Below, piece by piece: positions 48,917-55,856 of a stretch of 64,000 nucleotides of DNA; the stretch's first letter is position 1, and each line of letters starts with the position of its first letter. The notes beneath the pieces were generated by a model. The model searched no databases. It worked only from the letters and a program-made list of their open reading frames with translations, and was not told where the DNA came from. Location: the NCBI RefSeq assembly GCF_002252625.1, contig NZ_NQKW01000005.1, positions 1-64,000 of the forward strand, in the 5' to 3' direction. This DNA is from Synechococcus sp. 1G10. Its GTDB lineage: Bacteria; Cyanobacteriota; Cyanobacteriia; PCC-6307; Cyanobiaceae. Made by a program: the position numbers and the translations under genes.

Positions 48917-50068
48917 ATGCAGGACAAGCTCACCCTGATGATCCCCGGCCCAACGCCAGTGCCGGAGACCGTCCTGCTGGCCATGAGCCGCCACCCGATC
49001 GGCCATCGCAGCGGTGAATTCCAGGCGATCGTGAAGCACACCACGGCGCAGCTCAAGTGGCTGCACCAGACGAGCGGTGATGTGCTGGCCCTCACCGGCA
49101 GCGGCACCGCCGCGATGGAGGCCGGCATCATCAACGTGTTGAGCCGGGGCGACAAGGTTCTCTGCGGGGACAACGGCAAGTTCGGCGAGCGCTGGGTGAA
49201 GGTGGCCAGGGCCTACGGCCTGGAAGTGGAGGTGATCCGCGCCGACTGGGGCCAGCCCCTGGATCCCGAGGCCTTCCGCCTGGCCCTCGAAGCCGACAGC
49301 GAGAAGACGATTCGCGCGGTGATCCTCACCCATTCGGAAACCTCCACTGGGGTGATCAACGACCTCGAGACGATCGCCCGGCATGTCCATGCCCATGGCC
49401 AGGCACTGGTGGTGGCTGACTGCGTTACCAGCCTGGGAGCCTGCCCGGTGCCGGTGGAGGCCTGGGGCCTGGATGTGGTGGGCTCCGGCTCCCAGAAGGG
49501 ATACATGATGCCGCCGGGCCTGGCCTTTGTGGCGATGAGCGAGCGGGCCTGGGAGGCGCACAAGCGATCCGATCTGCCCAAGTTCTACCTGGATCTGGGC
49601 AAGTACCGGAAATCAGCCGCCGCCGACAGCAATCCCTTCACCCCTCCGGTGACGCTCTATTACGCCCTGGAAGCCGCCCTGGGAATGATGGAGCAGGAAG
49701 GACTGGACGCCATTTTCGCCCGCCATGCCCGGCTGCAGCGGGCCACCCAGGCGGCCATGCGCGCCATCGGCCTGCCCCTTTACGCCGCTGAAGGCCATGG
49801 CAGCCCGGCGATCACGGCGGTAGCCCCAGAGGGTCTCGACGCCGAGGTCCTGCGCAAGAGGATCAAGGAGCGTTACGACATCCTGCTGGCAGGCGGCCAG
49901 GATCACCTCAAGGGCAAGGTGTTTCGCATCGGCCACCTGGGCTTCGTCTGCGATCGCGACGTGCTCACCGTGGTGGCCGCCATCGAAGCGACCCTGCAGG
50001 AGCTGGGCGCCACCCGTCAGCCGGTGGGGGCGGGTCTGGCCGCTGCAGCCCGGGAACTGACGATCTGA
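48917..50068 (+). CDS. class V PLP aminotransferase (alanine-glyoxylate type)
   Basis: 383 aa. PLP Lys 194 is in GSGSQKGYMMPPG, the ring-stacking and Asp (168) region is VVADCVTSLGACPVP, and MIPGPTPVPETVLLAMSRHP is the typical N-terminal block. Members move an amino group between alanine or serine and glyoxylate, relevant to photorespiration in cyanobacteria; older records call similar proteins soluble hydrogenase subunit. ATG 48917 fits the family start; the frame is open to 48851. A strong hairpin follows the stop. Confidence 0.88.
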   Translation: MQDKLTLMIPGPTPVPETVLLAMSRHPIGHRSGEFQAIVKHTTAQLKWLHQTSGDVLALTGSGTAAMEAGIINVLSRGDKVLCGDNGKFGERWVKVARAYGLEVEVIRADWGQPLDPEAFRLALEADSEKTIRAVILTHSETSTGVINDLETIARHVHAHGQALVVADCVTSLGACPVPVEAWGLDVVGSGSQKGYMMPPGLAFVAMSERAWEAHKRSDLPKFYLDLGKYRKSAAADSNPFTPPVTLYYALEAALGMMEQEGLDAIFARHARLQRATQAAMRAIGLPLYAAEGHGSPAITAVAPEGLDAEVLRKRIKERYDILLAGGQDHLKGKVFRIGHLGFVCDRDVLTVVAAIEATLQELGATRQPVGAGLAAAARELTI

Positions 50069-50077
50069 CGGACAGAC

Positions 50078-50105
50078 GGACTGCTGGGCAAAACCCCAGC
50101 AGTCC
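50078..50105 (+). terminator. hairpin between the aminotransferase gene and tRNA-Gly
   Basis: An 11-bp perfect stem, GGACTGCTGGG with CCCAGCAGTCC, around a 6-nt loop CAAAAC, starting 9 nt after the aminotransferase stop. The trailing T-run is weak (ATTTG). It insulates the aminotransferase from the tRNA gene 20 nt downstream. Confidence 0.7.
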
Positions 50106-50125
50106 ATTTGCTAGGGTGAAAAAAT

Positions 50126-50197
50126 GCGGGTGTAATTCAGTGGTAGAATGTCAGCTTCCCAAGCTGAACGTCGCCGGTTCGAATCCGGTCACCCGCT
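50126..50197 (+). tRNA. tRNA-Gly, anticodon CCC
   Basis: A complete cloverleaf. The 7-bp acceptor stem is GCGGGTG/CACCCGC with discriminator T. The D arm is in AATTCAGTGGTAGAAT, the anticodon stem is TCAGC/GCTGA around TTCCCAA (anticodon CCC), and the T arm is CCGG-TTCGAAT-CCGG. CCA is not encoded. Its 3' half is repeated at 53673-53718, marking it as the integration site of the island that follows. Confidence 0.93.
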
Positions 50198-50198
50198 T

Positions 50199-50588
50199 TA
50201 GTCCAGGACTGAAAATCACCGAAGATCAAGCATGGGGGCTCTCTCCCATCAGCTGGCAGTGCGCCAGTCGGAGCCTGGCAATGACTGGCAGTGCCAAGGA
50301 GTGGCATCGACCTTCTCACAGAGCTTCTCTCACGAATGCGCCATTGATTAGACAGGCATTCATCTGCGCGGGGTGAACTCATGGGTCGTCCAGCAGTGGA
50401 TCGTCCGCAATCACGGCTGGGCGGAGGTTGCCAACTGAATTCGGCCCAACATCATGTCCGGAGGTGATCAGGGCAAGCCGCTTCAGCATCAACGACCGAT
50501 CGCCTGACTCTGCAATAACAGGGAAACAATTCCCCAGGACGGTTTCCAACAGTGCTGGAGACCAGCCGGGCGCCACCCAGCCGATCCA
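50199..50588. other. non-coding left arm of the island
   Basis: About 390 nt with no supportable gene. Short open frames on both strands begin inside the tRNA or lack any family character. It contains one copy of CCTTCTCACAGA (50311-50322). No tRNA, integrase scrap or hairpin that I can support. Confidence 0.5.
50311..50322 (+). repeat. left copy of CCTTCTCACAGA direct repeat
   Basis: CCTTCTCACAGA is followed by GCTTCTCTCAC. The second copy, at 53590-53601, is followed by CCTTCTCAC. Each copy is thus itself a near-duplicate of CTTCTCAC. They lie about 115 nt inside the left end and 70-80 nt inside the right end of the island, in the same orientation, a position where recombinase arm sites would be expected. 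Could also be a residue of an earlier, smaller duplication. Confidence 0.5.
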
Positions 50589-50636
50589 GACCTGTCTAGC
50601 GACCTGTCCAGAGACCTGGCTGGAGACCTAGAGTGA
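50589..50636 (+). repeat. four 12-bp tandem repeats before the toxin-antitoxin genes
   Basis: GACCTGTCTAGC, GACCTGTCCAGA, GACCTGGCTGGA and GACCTAGAGTGA start at 50589, 50601, 50613 and 50625, exactly 12 bp apart. GACCTG is kept in the first three units and GACCTA in the fourth; the units decay towards the gene. They end 25 nt before the antitoxin ATG and lie over the -35 side of a possible promoter whose -10 would be TACATT at 50639-50644. Helical phasing of about one turn suits cooperative binding of a repressor, most simply the antitoxin itself. Confidence 0.6.
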
Positions 50637-50661
50637 GGTACATTGCTCTCCTGTCCCCCAG

Positions 50662-50916
50662 ATGGTCCACCGCGTCCTCACCGAGACCGCCGTGAGCATC
50701 TCGGAACACAAGAAAAACCCCATGGCCACCGTGGCAGCCGGAGAGGGGATGGCCGTGGCGGTGCTGAACCGCAACGAGCCGGCCTTCTACTGCGTGCCGG
50801 CCAGGGCCTACGAAGAACTGATGGATCTGGTGGACGACCTGGAGCTGGGACGCCTTGCCGATGCCCGACTGGCAGACGGCCAGGAGCCAGTGCGGGTCAG
50901 CCTCGATGCCCTTTGA
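50662..50916 (+). CDS. antitoxin, StbD/Phd-YefM type
   Basis: 84 aa. MVHRVLTETAVSISEHKKNP followed by MATVAAGEGMAVAVLNRNEP is the characteristic N-terminus of StbD-like (Phd/YefM fold) antitoxins; the C-terminal half is acidic (ELMDLVDDLELGRLADARL) and would wrap the toxin. It should neutralise the RelE-like toxin encoded next and bind its own operator. The toxin start lies 11 nt inside its end, implying coupled translation. ATG 50662. Confidence 0.85.
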   Translation: MVHRVLTETAVSISEHKKNPMATVAAGEGMAVAVLNRNEPAFYCVPARAYEELMDLVDDLELGRLADARLADGQEPVRVSLDAL

Positions 50917-51187
50917 ACTGGCATTTCACCCGGAAGCCCTTCGGGAATGGCGGCAGCTGACCGAGGTGATTCGCGCGCAATTCAAAAAGAAGCTCGCTGA
51001 GCGGCTGGTTGTCCCGCGAATTCCCGCCAGCAAGCTGCGGGGCTCCAGTGATCGCTACAAGATCAAGCTCCGCTCCGCCGGTTTCCGTCTGGTCTACGAG
51101 GTGCAGGATCGCGAGGTATTGGTGCTGGTTGTGGCGGTGGGCAAGCGGGAACGCAATGCTGTCTACCGCCAGGCTGACCAGCGCTGA
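50906..51187 (+). CDS. RelE/StbE-type toxin
   Basis: 93 aa. FHPEALREWRQLTEVIRAQF, KKKLAERLV, the basic LRGSSDRYKIKLRSAGFRLV and VAVGKRERNAVYR form the RelE/ParE fold of ribosome-dependent mRNA interferases (StbE group). The basic residues (Lys/Arg around KLRSAGFRL) that act in RNA cleavage are present. ATG 50906 overlaps the antitoxin by 11 nt. In an island it could act as a stabiliser that penalises loss of the element. Confidence 0.87.
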   Translation: MPFELAFHPEALREWRQLTEVIRAQFKKKLAERLVVPRIPASKLRGSSDRYKIKLRSAGFRLVYEVQDREVLVLVVAVGKRERNAVYRQADQR

Positions 51188-51198
51188 GGCCCCACCCC

Positions 51199-53583
51199 AT
51201 GGCCCACTTCAGGTCCTCTGAGCTGGATCAACTGCGACGGGAGAACGCCCGACTGATTGCGCTGCTGGAAGCCCACGGCGTCGCCTGGCGCTCCAGCGGA
51301 CCTGGCTCAACTGAACCTCCACCGGTTTCGGTCCAGCCCCATGCCAATGGCCCTGTTTCGGTGCAGGAGAAGGTGGCACTCTTCCGGCATCTCTTTCGAG
51401 GCCGTGACGACGTCTACGCCCTGCGCTGGCAGAGCAACAGCAGCGGGCGCTCAGGCTATGCACCGGCCTGCGCCAATGAGTGGCGCCCAGGCATCTGCGA
51501 GAAGCCACGGATCTCCTGCCGCGACTGCAACCACCGCGAGCTGCTGCCCCTCAGCGATGCAGCGATCTACGGCCATCTGGCCGGAGACCACACCATCGGC
51601 CTCTACCCCCTGCTGGAGAACGACCATTGCCACCTGCTGGCCGTCGACTTTGACGAGCAGGACTGGCGTGACGATGCCCGGGCCTTTCTGCGCTCGTGCC
51701 GGGAGCTGGCGGTGCCGGCAGCGCTGGAGATCTCCCGCTCTGGGGAAGGTGCTCACGTGTGGGTGTTCTTTGAGGAGGCCGTATCGGCGCGGGAGGCTCG
51801 CCAGCTGGGGGCGGCCCTGATCAGCCACACCTGCAACGCCACGCGTCAGCTGCAGTTGAGCTCCTACGACCGGCTGTTCCCCAACCAGGACACCCTGCCG
51901 AAAGGCGGCTTCGGCAACCTGATCGCCCTGCCGCTGCAAAAGGATGCCCGGCAGCGGGGTTGCAGCATGTTCGTGAATGACGACCTGCACCCCTATCCCG
52001 ATCAGTGGGCCTATCTGGCAACCCAGCAGCGGCTGTCGGTGGCCGGGCTACAGACCTTGATCCAGAGTGCCACCGGCGGTGCCCATCCCCTCGATCTGGC
52101 GTTCATCGACGAGGAGGACCTGGCGACTCCATGGAAGTCAGCGGTGCCGCTATCGCGGCTCAGGGGACCGCTGCCCACTTCCATCACGCTCACCCTGGCT
52201 GATCGCCTCTATGTGGAGCGCTCGGGCCTGCCGCAGCCACTGCTCAATCGCCTGATTCGCCTCGCCGCCTTCGCCAACCCGGCCTTTTACAAAGCCCAGG
52301 CGATGCGCCTGTCGGTATGGGACAAACCGCGGGTGATCGGCTGCGCCGAGAACTTTCACCAGCACCTCGCCCTGCCGCGGGGCTGCCGGGAGCCGGCGTT
52401 GACCCTTCTGCAGGAGCAGGGAATCGGCTGGGAACTTGTGGATGAGCGCCAGAACGGCTCACCGCTGGAGCTGTCGTTCACAGGCCGGCTGCGCGCTGAC
52501 CAGGAGACCGCCGTGGAGGCGATGCTGCGCCATGACATCGGCGTGTTGCAGGCACCGACGGCCTTTGGAAAAACAGTGGTCGCAGCGGCGATCCTGGCTC
52601 GGCGGGGCGTGAACACCCTGGTGCTGGTGCATCGCGCCGAGCTGATGCGCCAGTGGCAGGAGCGGCTCCAAACCTTCCTGGACGTCCTACCCGAGGCGAT
52701 CGGTTGCATCGGTGGCGGCAAGAACAGGCCCACCGGCCAGCTCGACATCGCCGTGATGCAGTCGCTGGCGCGCAAGGGCGAGGTGAATCCCTTGGTGCAG
52801 ACCTACGGGCAGATGATTGTCGACGAATGCCACCACATCGCGGCGGCGTCCTTTGAGGCCATCCTGCGCCAGGTGAAGGCCCGCTACGTGCTGGGGCTGT
52901 CGGCCACCCTGGTGCGCCGCGACGGTCTGCAGCCGATCCTGTTCATGCAGTGCGGCCCCATTCGCCACACCGCCCAGCGGCCTGCCGGAGCGCCCCAGAT
53001 CCTGGAGCTGGTGAGCCGCACCCATCAGCTCAAGGGGCTGCCAACCGATCTGCCGATCCAAGAGCTGATGCGCCGATTAGCGGAGGACCCACGCCGCACC
53101 GAGCGGATCGTGGACGAGGCTCTCGCCTGCTGGGGTGACGGCCGCAATCTGTTGCTCCTGAGCGAGCGCACCGATCACATCACGACGATCGCCGCCGCTC
53201 TGGCTGGGGAGGTACCAAACCTGTTCCTTTTGCATGGGCGGCTGAGCGCACGCAAGCGCAGCACCACCCTTGCCGCGCTGGAGGCGTTGCCTCTGAACGA
53301 ACCCCGCATCGTGCTGGCCACAGGCAGTCTGGTGGGAGAAGGATTCGACCATCCGCCACTCAACGCTCTACTGCTGGCGATGCCCGTGTCCTGGAAAGGC
53401 ACACTGCAGCAATACGCCGGCCGCCTGCATAGACAACAGAGCGGCAAGTCAAGCGTGCGCATCATCGATTGGCTTGATCTCGGCCATCCGATCACGCAAC
53501 GGATGTGGGAGCGACGGCTGCGGGGCTATCGGGCCATGGGCTACGTGCTGCTTGCAGATCAGCTATCGATGGCAGGCGCCTGA
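51199..53583 (+). CDS. AEP-TOTE conflict-system primase fused to SF2 helicase
   Basis: 794 aa. A short N-terminal coiled coil (about 6-27) leads to a Cys cluster (Cys 91, 100, 107, 110 in ACANEW, GICEKP, SCRDC). An archaeo-eukaryotic-type primase domain follows: the catalytic DFD at 150-152 (LLAVDFDEQDW) and His 186 in SRSGEGAHVWVFFEE, then SSYDRLFPNQDTLPKGGFGN, a hallmark of TOTE-system primases. The C-terminal SF2 helicase has Walker A APTAFGKT at 452-459, DECH at 542-545 and motif VI QQYAGRLHR. The family is predicted to be an anti-invader effector; biochemistry is not settled. ATG 51199 is 11 nt after the toxin stop. It probably forms one transcript with the TA pair. Confidence 0.87.
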   Translation: MAHFRSSELDQLRRENARLIALLEAHGVAWRSSGPGSTEPPPVSVQPHANGPVSVQEKVALFRHLFRGRDDVYALRWQSNSSGRSGYAPACANEWRPGICEKPRISCRDCNHRELLPLSDAAIYGHLAGDHTIGLYPLLENDHCHLLAVDFDEQDWRDDARAFLRSCRELAVPAALEISRSGEGAHVWVFFEEAVSAREARQLGAALISHTCNATRQLQLSSYDRLFPNQDTLPKGGFGNLIALPLQKDARQRGCSMFVNDDLHPYPDQWAYLATQQRLSVAGLQTLIQSATGGAHPLDLAFIDEEDLATPWKSAVPLSRLRGPLPTSITLTLADRLYVERSGLPQPLLNRLIRLAAFANPAFYKAQAMRLSVWDKPRVIGCAENFHQHLALPRGCREPALTLLQEQGIGWELVDERQNGSPLELSFTGRLRADQETAVEAMLRHDIGVLQAPTAFGKTVVAAAILARRGVNTLVLVHRAELMRQWQERLQTFLDVLPEAIGCIGGGKNRPTGQLDIAVMQSLARKGEVNPLVQTYGQMIVDECHHIAAASFEAILRQVKARYVLGLSATLVRRDGLQPILFMQCGPIRHTAQRPAGAPQILELVSRTHQLKGLPTDLPIQELMRRLAEDPRRTERIVDEALACWGDGRNLLLLSERTDHITTIAAALAGEVPNLFLLHGRLSARKRSTTLAALEALPLNEPRIVLATGSLVGEGFDHPPLNALLLAMPVSWKGTLQQYAGRLHRQQSGKSSVRIIDWLDLGHPITQRMWERRLRGYRAMGYVLLADQLSMAGA

Positions 53584-53589
53584 ACGAAA

Positions 53590-53601
53590 CCTTCTCACAG
53601 A
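53590..53601 (+). repeat. right copy of CCTTCTCACAGA direct repeat
   Basis: CCTTCTCACAGA followed by CCTTCTCAC, just after the primase-helicase stop and about 70-80 nt before the tRNA-Gly half copy. Partner of the copy at 50311-50322. Confidence 0.5.
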
Positions 53602-53672
53602 CCTTCTCACATCCAAGCCTGAGGGCTTATGAGACTCACGGAGGCGCAAGCAGTTCGGCTAATCAATCGAGA

Positions 53673-53718
53673 AGCTTCCCAAGCTGAACGTCGCCGGTTC
53701 GAGCCCGGTCACCCGCTT
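53673..53718 (+). repeat. displaced 3' half of tRNA-Gly (distal attachment site)
   Basis: 46 nt matching 50153-50198 at 44 positions; the two changes are both in the T loop (TTCGAAT against TTCGAGC). It spans from the anticodon stem to just past the acceptor stem and lacks the 5' half, so it cannot make a tRNA. In classic tRNA integration the copy far from the live gene is the host's original 3' end, displaced when the element supplied a replacement. Confidence 0.8.
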
Positions 53719-53750
53719 GAGCAAAAAGGAAATTCGCCAGCTCCACCCTC

Positions 53751-53942
53751 TCAGGATCTGGGCTTGATCACCTGGAGAATCTGAGGTCCGATGCTGCCGG
53801 CACGTCGCTCGCAATCAAGAGACTTCAGTACAGCCTGGGCCGCTTCGACAAGATCACCACGCAGGGCAGCAGCTTCCGCATGGGATTCATGATTGGCCGC
53901 ATCCCTGAGAAACTGGCTTCGTTGCTCTGATCCCTGTGACAT
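53751..53942 (-). CDS. small conserved picocyanobacterial protein
   Basis: 63 aa from ATG 53942 (MSQGSEQRSQFLRDAANHES). All-helical and charged; the C-terminal part ALDCERRAGSIGPQ-like (here KSLDCERRAGSIGPQILQVI) recalls a small family I have seen in marine and freshwater Synechococcus. Function unknown. It is the first gene outside the island on the right. Confidence 0.6.
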   Translation of the reverse strand: MSQGSEQRSQFLRDAANHESHAEAAALRGDLVEAAQAVLKSLDCERRAGSIGPQILQVIKPRS

Positions 53943-54069
53943 GGCGATCGAAGATCGCGTTTGAACCGCAAGCACAACGACAAATCAATCTTCCACCACG
54001 TTAACGGTTGATCGAGAAGTTGACTTAAAAGGGAGAGGACTGCAAACAGGTTGGGGCGATCTCGGGTGA

Positions 54070-54309
54070 TCAGGTGCCTGGCTCTTCACCCAGATCACCG
54101 AGGGCATCGATCTGTAAGCGCAGCTGGTCGGCCCGAGTGATGTCACCACGGCTGATGGCGATCGCAAGGGCGAATTCCAGCTTCTCAAGCTGGTGGCCAC
54201 CTTCGATGTAGCCAGGACGGTGGATGGAAGGCTGGGGTGCCATCGCCCCCCCGTTACGGGGCAGGGGGCAGGCCGGATAGGCGCTGGCCATGGTTGTTTT
54301 TCTTTTCAT
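54070..54309 (-). CDS. small helical protein, unknown function
   Basis: 79 aa. The C-terminal half (LEKLEFALAIAISRGDITRA, DQLRLQIDALGDLG) is a helical hairpin with a regular hydrophobic pattern; the N-terminal 35 residues look disordered. Several ATG starts are possible (54309, 54291, 54243). Codon content resembles the core genes. Not recognised. Confidence 0.5.
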   Translation of the reverse strand: MKRKTTMASAYPACPLPRNGGAMAPQPSIHRPGYIEGGHQLEKLEFALAIAISRGDITRADQLRLQIDALGDLGEEPGT

Positions 54310-54369
54310 TCTGCCACTCAGGGCCAGGCTACCGCCAGCTTGAGTGGTACCAATTGCCAGGAATTTGGC

Positions 54370-54705
54370 TCAGGCGGCCATATCCAGCTCCTGCGGCAGA
54401 TCAGGCTTGAGCGCCACCGGTGCCGACATAGGGGCTGAGGTCTCAAGCAGCTGGCGGCAGTCCCGCAGCAGCACCTCCACATTGGAGAGCGCCTGGAGTT
54501 GATCGGACTGCGGCTGCTGGTCGTCCTCCAGCGCCATCTCCAGCAGGCCAAGCCGTTGCTCCAGATGCACCAGCCGGTGCGACAAGGCCGCCACCGTCTG
54601 GGCGAGATCTTCGGCCGTGCGGGTGATGCGGAACGACACCGATTCAGGGGCCATGGCCATCGAGCCAATAAGGCCGATCACAACACACAACAGCCCAACG
54701 CTCAA
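54370..54705 (-). CDS. small membrane-anchored coiled-coil protein
   Basis: 111 aa if it starts at TTG 54705. That start has GGGAGA 4-5 nt upstream and adds a membrane helix (VGLLCVVIGLIGSMAMA) absent if ATG 54660 is used. The rest is a coiled coil (ITRTAEDLAQTVAALSHRLV, HLEQRLGLLEMALED). No family recognised. It is divergent from the AbrB-type gene with 41 nt between starts. Confidence 0.55.
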   Translation of the reverse strand: MSVGLLCVVIGLIGSMAMAPESVSFRITRTAEDLAQTVAALSHRLVHLEQRLGLLEMALEDDQQPQSDQLQALSNVEVLLRDCRQLLETSAPMSAPVALKPDLPQELDMAA

Positions 54706-54746
54706 GCCATCTCCCAGACTGAGTCGTCCTGGCGTCTCCTGCGGGC

Positions 54747-55268
54747 ATGTCCAGCCTGGCCACTCTTGCGATCTACCTCCTGGCCGGTCTGGGTGGTGGC
54801 TTGCTCGCCCTGCGGACGGGAATTCCAGCGGCGCCCCTGGCGGGCGCCCTGCTCGGCGCGGGCCTGGTGAGCATGAGCGGGCGCTGGGATGCAGCCCACT
54901 GGCCACCTGGGACCCGCACGGGCCTGGAGATCGCGATCGGCACCGTGATCGGCACCGGCCTCACCAGCGCAGCGCTGACGGAACTGCGGAACCTGTGGCG
55001 GCCGGCGATCCTGATCACCGTCACCCTGGTGGCTACAGGCCTGGTGGTGGGCCTCTGGAGCAGCCGGCTGCTGGGTGTCGATCCGATCATCACCCTGCTG
55101 GGGGCCGCCCCTGGCGGCATCAGCGGCATGAGCCTGGTAGGCGCTGAATTCGGTGTCGGTGCCGCCGTTGCGGCCCTGCACGCGGTCCGGCTGATCACGG
55201 TGCTGCTGGTGCTGCCGATGGTGATCAGGTTGGTGCTCTCATTCACAGCTGGTCATTCCTCCAGTTGA
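54747..55268 (+). CDS. half-size AbrB-family membrane protein
   Basis: 173 aa with about five membrane helices. ALRTGIPAAPLAGALLGAG and LLGAAPGGISGMSLVGAEFG are the repeat core of the AbrB/ammonia-monooxygenase-like putative transporters (PF05145). Usual members have about 350 aa with two such repeats; this one holds a single repeat, so it would have to pair with itself or a second half-protein. Substrate unknown. ATG 54747. Confidence 0.8.
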   Translation: MSSLATLAIYLLAGLGGGLLALRTGIPAAPLAGALLGAGLVSMSGRWDAAHWPPGTRTGLEIAIGTVIGTGLTSAALTELRNLWRPAILITVTLVATGLVVGLWSSRLLGVDPIITLLGAAPGGISGMSLVGAEFGVGAAVAALHAVRLITVLLVLPMVIRLVLSFTAGHSSS

Positions 55269-55349
55269 CGAGCCCAAGGGCCGGCCCCTCGACAGTTCGG
55301 AGTCGACCGATACGTTGGTGCCCGATGCCTGGCTCCACGCACCGATTCA

Positions 55350-55856
55350 ATGCTCTCCCGTCTCCTCTGCCCCTGCCCGACTGCAACGGTACCTAAGAGA
55401 GGCCGGAGGCCGAACTGGGGCCTGCGGCGGCTGATCCTGGTGCCCTCCCTGGTGCTTCTGGCCAACCCGCTGCCCTTGCTGAGCCAGCCTGCGCTGCTGG
55501 CCCAGGTCAGCCAGCCGGACCCCAGCAATCCAGCCAACAAGGGCGCCGAGGTGTATTGCTTCATGCGCAAGGCCGGAAATGACCACGAGGTGAGCTGGAG
55601 CGCCGCCTACGCCCTGATCAAACGCCAGAGCGCCAGTCTGTTCAAAACCTCTCCTGAACATGCCGCCGTGATGATCACCGAGGCCGTGGTCAAGTCCCCC
55701 GATGCCTTCCCCGACTGCGGCCGCTTCCTCGGAGCCCTCTACGGCAGTGAAAAGCCCACGCCGCTCAGAACCGACATCCCCGCAAGCGGCAGCACTGGCC
55801 CTGTTGCCATCCCCAGCGGCGGCGGAACCACACGCCGTGACCGCTATTCCTACTGA
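55350..55856 (+). CDS. conserved exported protein
   Basis: 168 aa. A basic N-terminus (PKRGRRPNWGLRRL) and hydrophobic stretch (LILVPSLVLLANPLPLL) give a signal peptide. The mature part GAEVYCFMRKAGNDHEVSWS and AAYALIKRQSASLFKTSPEH is compact and has two Cys that could form a disulfide. I recall it as a conserved cyanobacterial family of unknown function. It overlaps the next gene by 20 nt. Confidence 0.7.
   Translation: MLSRLLCPCPTATVPKRGRRPNWGLRRLILVPSLVLLANPLPLLSQPALLAQVSQPDPSNPANKGAEVYCFMRKAGNDHEVSWSAAYALIKRQSASLFKTSPEHAAVMITEAVVKSPDAFPDCGRFLGALYGSEKPTPLRTDIPASGSTGPVAIPSGGGTTRRDRYSY

Larger units (their letters stand above)
50153..53718 (+). mobile_element. small tRNA-Gly-integrated genomic island
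   Basis: Bounded by the 3' half of tRNA-Gly (50153-50198) and a near-identical 46-nt direct copy (53673-53718; 44 of 46 matching), the footprint of recombination at a tRNA 3' end. Cargo: a StbD/RelE-type toxin-antitoxin pair and an AEP-TOTE primase-helicase. No integrase, excisionase or phage gene is visible in the 3.5 kb, so it is either a passenger mobilised in trans or an island that has lost its integrase. Copies of CCTTCTCACAGA lie near both ends. The block is inferred from the repeat; the excised form is not observed. Confidence 0.7.

Noticed and set aside
50116-50376. An ORF starting beside tRNA-Gly and reading through it
   Set aside because: The peptide is translated tRNA (CNSVVECQLPKLNVAGSNPV), a known annotation artefact; the minus-strand version (GDRIRTGDVQLGK) is too.
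50379-50631. Short frames on both strands in the island's left arm
   Set aside because: No ribosome sites, no family character and mutual overlap; treated as non-coding.
53673-53718. A second tRNA-Gly gene
   Set aside because: Only the 3' half is present; the acceptor 5' strand and D arm are missing.
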